Shown here in pieces: positions 58,024 to 64,000 of a stretch of 64,000 nucleotides of DNA. Location of the stretch: NCBI RefSeq assembly GCF_000828575.1, contig NZ_AP011952.1:589065-653064 (forward strand). Direction: 5' to 3'. Both the position numbers and the translations under genes were made by a program. Below the pieces are notes generated by a model. It was given only the letters and a program-made list of their open reading frames with translations, had not been told where the DNA came from and did no database searches. Origin of the DNA: Methanothermobacter sp. CaT2 (lineage in GTDB: Archaea > Methanobacteriota > Methanobacteria > Methanobacteriales > Methanothermobacteraceae). Position 1 is the first letter of the stretch. Each line of letters opens with the position of its first letter.

Positions 58024-58503
58024 TTGAAGATTATAACCAGAAAGGAAAACATGGTCTACAGGGAAATCAGGTACATGCAGCTTGACCTTAACGCCCCCGT
58101 ATCTGAGGATATGCTCAAAAGGAACCTTGACCTGCCAGAACACGAATACCATGACACCATCACAGCTCTTGAGAATAAGGGACTTATTTCACGGGAAAAT
58201 GGCCGTATAGTGGCCGAAAACCTCGATGAAGAGGTCAGGGTGATGGAGACCCAGGAAGATGTCAGGGTCGCTGAACTCAACCAGATCGAAGAGGAGGCCC
58301 TCAGGATCCTCAGGGAAATCGGGAGTGGAGCTCCAATCCCACGCTACCTCCTTGAGGGCCACCTCCTCTACGGTCCTCTTAAACTTGGGACCAGAAGGAT
58401 GTACAACATCATCCTCTCCCTTGAAAACAGGGGGCTCATTGAAAGGGTCCTGCTTGAGGATGGTGAGTACTACCGTCCAATCATGGAGAAGACAGAAAAT
58501 TGA
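58024..58503 (+). CDS. winged-helix DNA-binding protein
   Basis: The 159-residue protein has two helical modules: an N-terminal one ('DMLKRNLDLPEHEYHDTITALENKGLISREN') and a C-terminal one ('GTRRMYNIILSLENRGLIERVLLEDGEYYRPIM'), each with the wing-like basic end of MarR-type winged helices. The start is TTG at 58024, with GGAGGT 5 bases upstream. Target unknown; in an operon with the CBS protein. Confidence 0.72.
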   Translation: MKIITRKENMVYREIRYMQLDLNAPVSEDMLKRNLDLPEHEYHDTITALENKGLISRENGRIVAENLDEEVRVMETQEDVRVAELNQIEEEALRILREIGSGAPIPRYLLEGHLLYGPLKLGTRRMYNIILSLENRGLIERVLLEDGEYYRPIMEKTEN

Positions 58504-58541
58504 TCCATGGATTTAAAGTCCCTGCCGGGTAAAAACAGGGA

Positions 58542-60077
58542 CTAGAGCTCCAGGTCCCCGGTTACAGGGAGACCCCTGAGCCATCCGAGGTCGCTCTGGT
58601 AGAGCATCCTTATATCCTTTATATCAAATCTTATCATGGCAAGCCTCTCTATACCGAGACCAAAGGCGGCTACAGGTGTTTCAACTCCCAGAGGTTCCAG
58701 GACCTCGGGCCTGAACATGCCGGCCCCACCAAGCTCTATCCAGCTTTTTTTCTCCGGGAGATAGATTTCACATTCGGTTGATAGGTATGTGTATGGGAAG
58801 TAGGCCGGTCTGAACCTGACCTCAAATCCAAGTTTCCTGTAGAACTCCCTCAGTATACCCAGAAGATTCCTGAAGTTAACCTCATCCCCTGCAACGATCC
58901 CCTCAACCTGATGAAACTCAGGGAGGTGCTTGTAGGTGATGGTCTCCCTCCTGAAAACACGTCCAACAGAAAACATCTTGAGGGGCGGTTCGTTCTCACT
59001 GAGGAACCTTGCAGATACGCAGGTCGTATGGGTCCTAAGCACGCTCTGCCTTGCAACATCTCTGTCCCATTCGTACTGCCAGCCCTCTGATCCTGTTGAA
59101 CCGCCGGTTTCATGTGCGTCCTGCACAGCCCTTACAAGGTCCTCACAGGGGAGATCCGTGACGGCGGGGTTTTTAACATAGAAGGTGTCCTGCATCTCCC
59201 TTGCAGCGTGGTCCTGGGGCTGGAAGAGGCAGTCAAAGTTCCAGAAGGCAGACTCGACGATGGGGCCCCTTGATTCTGTGAATCCAAGTTTAAGGAATAT
59301 TGACCTTATCTCATCGATTATGCGCCTCAGAGGGTGCATCTTTCCCGGGTAGACCAGAGGGTACTCTGCATCAATGTTGTATCCCCTGTAGTGGAGTTTT
59401 CTCCAGGCCCCGCTCTTGAGGTGTTCATGGGTGACCTGTGTTGCCTCCTCAACTATCTCGATTCCCCTTTCAAGGAGTTTCCTGCCCTCTGTGGTGAGTT
59501 CAATGGTATGCCTCTTAATTTTCCTTATATCAACTATTCCCTTCCGTCCCTTAAGATCCTTCAGTGCACCCCTGAGTTCATCAGGGAGTTCTCTGATCCT
59601 CACGGATCCCCTTTCAAGTAAGAGTTCCAGCAGCCTCTCATCCGCACCCCTTTCAGGTGTTCCATCGCTCACCGCTGAGACCATCCCCTGGCTTATCCTA
59701 CCCCATCCCTTCCTCATGAGCCAGCCAATACCAATACCTGCCTCTTTCTTATCAAGACCCGCTCTCCTGGAAAGTTCTGACATTTCAAGCTCTTCTTCAC
59801 CTTTAAGGGCCTCAATGAGTCTGCGCTCAGGAAGTCCCTCCCTGGCACAGGACTCTCCATCCTCTGTGAGGGATACAACCTCATCCGCGTCCTTCAGAAC
59901 CCTCACAAATCCCCTTGATTCAAGTGCGCCTGACGCACTCATGACAGATTTTATATCAATTTTCTGGGATTCTGCTATTTCTTCAGGCTTTAATGGTTTA
60001 TCTGAGCCTTCGAATGCTTTCAGAACCTTCTTCTCGTAAATGTGAAGCTGGTCAATGATCCTGTCAAGATCCATCAT
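58542..60077 (-). CDS. pheS: phenylalanyl-tRNA synthetase alpha subunit
   Basis: The 511-residue archaeal-type PheS has N-terminal winged-helix modules (~1-220, for tRNA) and a class II core with '[19 protein letters not shown]', '[13 protein letters not shown]', '[22 protein letters not shown]' (motif 2) and '[19 protein letters not shown]' (motif 3). It charges tRNA(Phe) with the beta subunit, which is not in the window. Full length for the archaeal form. Confidence 0.97.
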   Translation of the reverse strand: MMDLDRIIDQLHIYEKKVLKAFEGSDKPLKPEEIAESQKIDIKSVMSASGALESRGFVRVLKDADEVVSLTEDGESCAREGLPERRLIEALKGEEELEMSELSRRAGLDKKEAGIGIGWLMRKGWGRISQGMVSAVSDGTPERGADERLLELLLERGSVRIRELPDELRGALKDLKGRKGIVDIRKIKRHTIELTTEGRKLLERGIEIVEEATQVTHEHLKSGAWRKLHYRGYNIDAEYPLVYPGKMHPLRRIIDEIRSIFLKLGFTESRGPIVESAFWNFDCLFQPQDHAAREMQDTFYVKNPAVTDLPCEDLVRAVQDAHETGGSTGSEGWQYEWDRDVARQSVLRTHTTCVSARFLSENEPPLKMFSVGRVFRRETITYKHLPEFHQVEGIVAGDEVNFRNLLGILREFYRKLGFEVRFRPAYFPYTYLSTECEIYLPEKKSWIELGGAGMFRPEVLEPLGVETPVAAFGLGIERLAMIRFDIKDIRMLYQSDLGWLRGLPVTGDLEL

Positions 60078-60111
60078 AATAATTCTCCTCCAGTTTACTC
60101 AAATAAGCGTT

Positions 60112-61029
60112 TCAACCCAGTTCTGAGTAGTAATCAAGTAATCCAACCATGACAGAGGAAGCTGTGAGATCCGCGGTTGTCCCGGGGTTCCATCCCATCC
60201 GGTAGAGCTTCCTGTCAAATTTCTCAACCCTCCTGAGACCCGCTGCAGTGAGCACACCTCCCCTATCAACGATGTCTGAGGCTTCCTCTGAAACCTCCAC
60301 GGCGATCTTCTCGCCATACTTCCTGGATATCAGTGTGTCGGGGAATCTTGAAAGTATGGTCAGGAATGTCTGGACCACGGCCCGGTTCATGCCATGCTTC
60401 TCCACGGTTCCCTTAAAGACCGGGAAGCCGACGTTGAATGTAACCGGCATGCTGGACGTTAACTCCCTTGCAATGAGGTCCCAGTCAGCTGACATCTTGA
60501 GGGTGTCAAAGAGGGTGATGTTCTCATCGATTATCCTCTGCTGTGAAGCAGGGTCATTAACGTCGAGGGTGTCATGTTCACCCATTCCACCGGCCTCCGC
60601 AGTTGAAATGGCCCTGTAGAGGTTAACAGCGTCCCCTGATGTTGTCTGAAGTATAAGACGGTTTACCTGCTCCCTGAGTCCCTGGAGATCCCCGCTGTCA
60701 ACCATCCCTGCGGCTGCTGAGAGGGGTGTGAGCAGCATTATGATACCAAGGTTTGTATTGGTTGAAACCCACCTCCTGGTGTCCTCAACCGCCCTGAGTA
60801 TGAGCTCTCCCAGCCCGAGGGTCGAAAGGTCAAGAGTATCCCTCAGTTTCTCCCCCCTCTCTGCTGCCAGTCTCATGGTATCACCTGTGACTATCCCGCT
60901 CACGAGGAAGTCCTCGTAGACCATATCATCGAAGTCACGGGTCCTGTGGACATTGCCTGGTTTCGGGTATCCGCTGACCTCAAGGACAGAGGCCAGTTCT
61001 GCTATCCTTGAAACATGGAGGGGATCCAT
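60112..61029 (-). CDS. CitG-like triphosphoribosyl-dephospho-CoA synthase family protein
   Basis: The 305-residue all-helical protein has the CitG/MdcB signatures 'SGYPKPGNVHRTRDFDDMVYEDFLVSG' and 'NTNLGIIMLLTPLSAAAG'. Bacterial CitG makes the prosthetic-group precursor of citrate lyase, but a methanogen without citrate lyase has no obvious need for it, so the archaeal family is likely to carry out a related ribosyl or adenylyl transfer. It lies directly downstream of hemB with no gap. Confidence 0.82.
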   Translation of the reverse strand: MDPLHVSRIAELASVLEVSGYPKPGNVHRTRDFDDMVYEDFLVSGIVTGDTMRLAAERGEKLRDTLDLSTLGLGELILRAVEDTRRWVSTNTNLGIIMLLTPLSAAAGMVDSGDLQGLREQVNRLILQTTSGDAVNLYRAISTAEAGGMGEHDTLDVNDPASQQRIIDENITLFDTLKMSADWDLIARELTSSMPVTFNVGFPVFKGTVEKHGMNRAVVQTFLTILSRFPDTLISRKYGEKIAVEVSEEASDIVDRGGVLTAAGLRRVEKFDRKLYRMGWNPGTTADLTASSVMVGLLDYYSELG

Positions 61030-61998
61030 CTAGATCACCCCCAGGAGATCAGGTGCGAAGTGTGATATTATAAGATCTGCACCTGCACGTTTTATTGATA
61101 ATATGGATTCATATATGGCCTCATCAGTGAGGTATCCGCTCTTTATGGCCGCCTTCAGCATTGAGTACTCGCCACTGACGTTGTATGCTGCAAGTGGCAC
61201 GCTGAACCTCTCCCTGACCTTACCTATAACATCAAGGTATGCCAGGGCCGGTTTCACCATGAGTATATCAGCACCCTCCCTGAGGTCCAGTTCAGCCTCA
61301 ATGAGGGCCTCGTCAATGTTGGCAGGGTCCATCTGATAGGATCTCCTGTCACCGAAGGCAGGGGCCGATGATACGGCGCCCCGGAATGGTGCATAGAATG
61401 CTGAAGCATATTTAACCGCGTAGGACATTATCAGGGTGTCCTGGAAGCCTGCATCATCAAGGCTCCTCCTTATGGCTGCCACCCTACCATCCATCATATC
61501 CGATGGGGCCACCACGTCTGCCCCGGCCTCGGCATGGGATAGGGCTATCCTTGAAAGGACCTCCAGGGTCTCATCGTTGACGATTTCGCCATCCACGACG
61601 ATACCGCAGTGCCCATGGCTGGTGTACTGGCATAGGCAGACATCAGTCATGACCACAAGGTCTGTTTCCTCCTTGAGCCTCCTCACAGTCCTCTGCACAA
61701 CACCGTGGGGGTCATGGGCTGCTGAGGCGAGCTCATCCTTGGCTGATGGCATTCCGAATATGAGTACGGATGATAGTCCCTCATCCTCAAGTCTGGATGC
61801 CTCGGAAACCGCATCATCCACAGAGTACCTGAACTGGCCTGGCATTGTATCTATGGCCTCCACATCACCCCTTCCAAGTTTTTCACTCACAAACATGGGG
61901 TATATGAGATCCGATGGGTGCAGCCGTGTTTCTCTAAGGATATTCCTTATCTGTGGACTCTTACGTAACCTTCGCATCCTTTTTGTGGGAAACTCCAT
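61030..61998 (-). CDS. hemB: porphobilinogen synthase (5-aminolevulinate dehydratase)
   Basis: The ~322-residue enzyme has the zinc-site cysteines in '[13 protein letters not shown]', and the Schiff-base lysines in '[16 protein letters not shown]' and '[17 protein letters not shown]'. It condenses two aminolevulinates to porphobilinogen, feeding coenzyme F430, corrinoids and haem-like tetrapyrroles. The ATG at 61998 has GTGATA just upstream; the in-frame upstream ATG at 62010 would shift the site inside the gene. Confidence 0.96.
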   Translation of the reverse strand: MEFPTKRMRRLRKSPQIRNILRETRLHPSDLIYPMFVSEKLGRGDVEAIDTMPGQFRYSVDDAVSEASRLEDEGLSSVLIFGMPSAKDELASAAHDPHGVVQRTVRRLKEETDLVVMTDVCLCQYTSHGHCGIVVDGEIVNDETLEVLSRIALSHAEAGADVVAPSDMMDGRVAAIRRSLDDAGFQDTLIMSYAVKYASAFYAPFRGAVSSAPAFGDRRSYQMDPANIDEALIEAELDLREGADILMVKPALAYLDVIGKVRERFSVPLAAYNVSGEYSMLKAAIKSGYLTDEAIYESILSIKRAGADLIISHFAPDLLGVI

Positions 61999-62134
61999 AT
62001 TATCACTCACAGGTAACTGTTGGATTCATTGTGATATTTCTTATTACATCCTCAAGGGTAAAAAACATAACCATGTCCCGCGCAGAAAATAAATTCCGGG
62101 GCCCTTCATGAACACCACGGTTGATGTATGGAGA

Positions 62135-62956
62135 TCATGACTCAACATCCACAAGGACCTCAACACGTTTTATGGCCTCATCAACAGCCTCAGGGTCCAT
62201 AATTATCTTTATGGCACCTTCAGGACACCTCTCAGCGCACCTGCCGCATATGAGGCATTTTCTTGCGTCGTGCTCCAGTTCCTTCCCCACAGCTATGGCA
62301 CCAGTGAAGCAGGCCTCCTCACAGCGACCGCATAGAACACAGCTGGACTCCTCCCTTTTCAGTTCCACGCCTTCCATTGGTGTTATGGAGGATGCTATGT
62401 CCTCAGAGAGGAGTGGCGTCATCTTCCAGAGACAGCAGCATTCACAGCAGCTACAGACCGAGAGGAGTTCATCATGGGGCCCTGAGTTAAGCCAGACAGA
62501 GTCTATCCTGTTCCTCCCTATTATATGGACCAGTCCTGCCTCCTGGCATCTTTCAATGTGTTCAAGTGCCTCCTCAGCAGATATGAGTCTTCCGACCTTC
62601 TCTGAGATCCTCATGGCTCCGGGGCCCAGGAAGAGGCAGCCAAGGTCATGGGGGTAGCTGCTGCAGCCCGATGAGACCCTGCATATGCAGAAGTCCATCC
62701 GGAAGATGTACCTGGACCGGAGTATCATCCTCCTCAGGACCTCCGATGGGAGGGCGACATTCTCAGGCACCTGGATGCGGTGGTTTATCTCGATGGATGA
62801 GTTCCTGGGTATGACCTGTATATCGTCCCCCTCAAAGAAGAGTCTCCTTACGAGGTTCCTGAATATCACAGACCTTTCTGTGAGGGATGCGAGTTTAAAT
62901 CGGGACCTGAATGTCCTCCTTATTATCGCAACACTTATATCTGTGAAGTCAATCAC
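62135..62956 (-). CDS. cysteine-rich 4Fe-4S ferredoxin-domain protein
   Basis: The ~273-residue protein ends with two 4Fe-4S motifs ('CVLCGRCEEACFTGAI', 'CLICGRCAERCPEGAI'). Before them are unusual cysteine clusters: 'DFCICRVSSGCSSYPHDLGCLFLG' and 'SVCSCCECCCLW'. It resembles the 4Fe-4S binding oxidoreductase-like proteins of methanogens. Start: a GTG at 62956 with GGGTGG upstream and 8-base overlap with the preceding gene; ATGs at 62998/62992 would overlap more. Partner unknown. Confidence 0.82.
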   Translation of the reverse strand: MIDFTDISVAIIRRTFRSRFKLASLTERSVIFRNLVRRLFFEGDDIQVIPRNSSIEINHRIQVPENVALPSEVLRRMILRSRYIFRMDFCICRVSSGCSSYPHDLGCLFLGPGAMRISEKVGRLISAEEALEHIERCQEAGLVHIIGRNRIDSVWLNSGPHDELLSVCSCCECCCLWKMTPLLSEDIASSITPMEGVELKREESSCVLCGRCEEACFTGAIAVGKELEHDARKCLICGRCAERCPEGAIKIIMDPEAVDEAIKRVEVLVDVES

Positions 62957-63632
62957 GTGAACCACCCAGTTTTTCTGTGAGGGGATCGCCATCCCCATGG
63001 ACCCTTCCTCTGTAGTAGGACTTGCCGTGCCTGACTATAAGGGCATGGTACTCCTGGAAGACCCTGAAATCGGGTTCAAGGGACCTTTCGAAGAGTTCCT
63101 TTATTCTGTGGTAGCTCTCATCACCGGCTATGAGTCCCAGATGGGTCAGTATCCTCCTTGTGTATGCATCAACCACGAACTCCGGTTTTCTGTAGGCATA
63201 TAGCAGCACTGAATCCGCGGTTTCAGGACCGACACCCCTTACCTTCAGGAGCTCCTTCCGGGATGGTGTTGAGCCCTCAAGGGATATGAAGAACCCTGCC
63301 ATTTCGCGGAGGTATGATGCCTTCTGTCTGTAGAAACCAGCACACCTTATGGCCGCCTCAAGTTCAGCGTCGTCCAGGGAGAGTATCCTCTGGGGTTTAA
63401 GGGCGTCCATTGCCGCAAGGTTTCTGAGTGCAGATGCAGCAGAGTCCCAGGACGTGTTCTGTGTGAGTATGGAACCTGTGATGACCTCAAAGACCTCCCC
63501 ATCATCTGATGGTGGGGTGTAATCGCCGGGGTGGTACCTGAGTGTCATTGTATCCCTATCAAGGAGTGGCCACCATCCCTGGGGCCCATAGAGTTCCATG
63601 AGGAAACGGTAGATATGCCTGAGCATTTTCAT
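62949..63632 (-). CDS. endonuclease III-superfamily DNA glycosylase, MagIII-like
   Basis: The ~227-residue protein is an HhH-GPD glycosylase: 'SRKELLKVRGVGPETADSVLLYAYRKPEFVVDAYTRRIL' contains the hairpin and the catalytic Asp. The lyase Lys of endonuclease III (in 'GRKTA') is Glu here, and the four Fe-S cysteines at the C-terminus are absent. 'GWWPLLDRD' (~19-27) and 'AGFYRQKASYL' match features of the H. pylori 3-methyladenine glycosylase MagIII. A monofunctional alkylbase glycosylase is therefore more likely than an AP lyase. The ATG at 63632 is chosen from family alignment by eye; no ribosome site is visible. Confidence 0.85.
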   Translation of the reverse strand: MKMLRHIYRFLMELYGPQGWWPLLDRDTMTLRYHPGDYTPPSDDGEVFEVITGSILTQNTSWDSAASALRNLAAMDALKPQRILSLDDAELEAAIRCAGFYRQKASYLREMAGFFISLEGSTPSRKELLKVRGVGPETADSVLLYAYRKPEFVVDAYTRRILTHLGLIAGDESYHRIKELFERSLEPDFRVFQEYHALIVRHGKSYYRGRVHGDGDPLTEKLGGSRD

Positions 63633-63773
63633 GTTTAATAGGTAAATAAACACCACGGTTAAACATTTAGGTCCTGCGTGAAAACCCTGATTGTAAGGAA
63701 TCCACATCAACCCCCATCCTCATGATCACAGAACATAAAAAGCAGCACAATCAGTAAACCAGCAATACCCGAT

Positions 63774-63791
63774 GATATATTAATTAAAAGT
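63774..63791 (+). promoter_or_regulatory. promoter of the AIM24-family gene
   Basis: GATATATTAATTAAAAGT lies 33 bases before the ATG at 63807. It shares 17 of 18 bases with the promoter of the CBS-domain gene at 57542-57559. Confidence 0.5.
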
Positions 63792-63806
63792 TACACAGTA
63801 AATCCA

Positions 63807-64000
63807 TGAGATATGAAATTTTACACAGACCAAGTTTTAGTATGGCTCACATCGAGCTTGAAAGCGGTGAAGCAATAAAGGCTGAGACAGGTGCAATGGT
63901 GAGCATGAGCTCAAACATAGAACTTCAGACGGAGACAGGGGGTCTTCTTGGGGCTTTTAAGAGATCCATTGGAGGGGAAAGCCTTTTCCTTAACACCTTC
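63807..64000 (+). CDS. AIM24 / TIGR00266 family protein (5' part only)
   Basis: The frame starts at an ATG and runs off the right edge with about 64 residues visible: 'MRYEILHRPSFSMAHIELES' then 'GEAIKAETGAMVSMSSNIELQTETGG'. This is the start of the AIM24-like beta-sandwich family, whose bacterial and archaeal role is unclear. The 3' end is outside the window. Confidence 0.82.

Overview
The window reads as a chromosome segment of a thermophilic hydrogenotrophic methanogen of the order Methanobacteriales, most probably a Methanothermobacter. The reasons are: archaeal informational genes in the exosome superoperon arrangement; GatDE, PAN and aMBF1; a pseudomurein precursor gene cluster and a surface protein with pseudomurein-binding repeats; a VOR-type 2-oxoacid:ferredoxin oxidoreductase; and a protein carrying Glu81 and Tyr107 as in the characterised M. 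thermautotrophicus nicotianamine synthase-like enzyme (MtNAS). I saw no rRNA, tRNA, CRISPR array, transposase or prophage. Gene density is high, start codons are ATG, GTG or TTG, and most starts follow GGAGGTG-type ribosome sites.

Layout. 1-9.15 kb (minus strand): a secreted CobN-like chelatase protein cut by the left edge, a secreted membrane-anchored protein with two FmdE-type domains, and the nicotianamine synthase-like metallophore enzyme. 9.3-10.2 kb: a GNAT acetyltransferase and a structured intergenic region. 10.2-18.2 kb (minus): the archaeal exosome superoperon (L15e, exosome-associated RNA-binding protein, RNase P Rpp30 and Pop5, proteasome alpha, SBDS, Rrp4, Rrp41, Rrp42, L37Ae, RpoP, the Brix protein Mil, the KEOPS subunit Pcc1, prefoldin beta, DUF3194). 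18.3-24.8 kb: small stress and membrane genes (CMD family, stomatin/NfeD, XRE regulator, MacB-like ABC exporter, archaeoflavoprotein, adenosine-specific kinase family). 24.9-33.0 kb (plus): HTH-cupin regulator, acyl-CoA synthetase, vorCBA, gatD and gatE in one run. 33.1-36.9 kb: thioredoxin reductase, a 48-residue membrane peptide, split GMP synthetase, MsrB, a small membrane protein. 36.8-39.3 kb: a decayed gene and a beta-helix surface protein with recent tandem repeats. 39.4-49.5 kb: NreA repair protein, a PLP-fold protein, KEOPS Cgi121, citramalate synthase, tRNA G10 methyltransferase, geranylgeranyl reductase-like protein, a PH-domain membrane protein, UPF0280, PAN and aMBF1. 49.6-55.4 kb (minus): cell-wall cluster (DUF356-like protein, two secreted/membrane proteins, pMurE-like ligase, MraY-like transferase, ATP-grasp enzyme). 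55.5-57.3 kb (minus): hydrogenase maturation protease, PRMT-like methyltransferase, NikR. 57.5-64 kb: CBS protein, winged-helix regulator, PheS, CitG-like protein, HemB, Cys-rich ferredoxin protein, MagIII-like DNA glycosylase, and the start of an AIM24-family gene.

How it fits together. Metal handling recurs: a metallophore synthase next to two secreted chelatase/FmdE-type proteins, plus NikR and a hydrogenase-processing protease 47 kb away. The three genes at 1-9.15 kb share a promoter half-site (RAGTAWTA) with repeated 32-33 bp spacing, which suggests co-regulation. I consider this the best candidate for an under-described system: a secreted metallophore or tetrapyrrole metal-handling apparatus at the cell surface of a pseudomurein archaeon. 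The second is the cell-wall cluster, in which a POTRA-like single-pass membrane protein lies beside Mur-ligase and MraY homologues, reminiscent of FtsQ beside mur genes in bacteria. Functions of both are inference from sequence and context.
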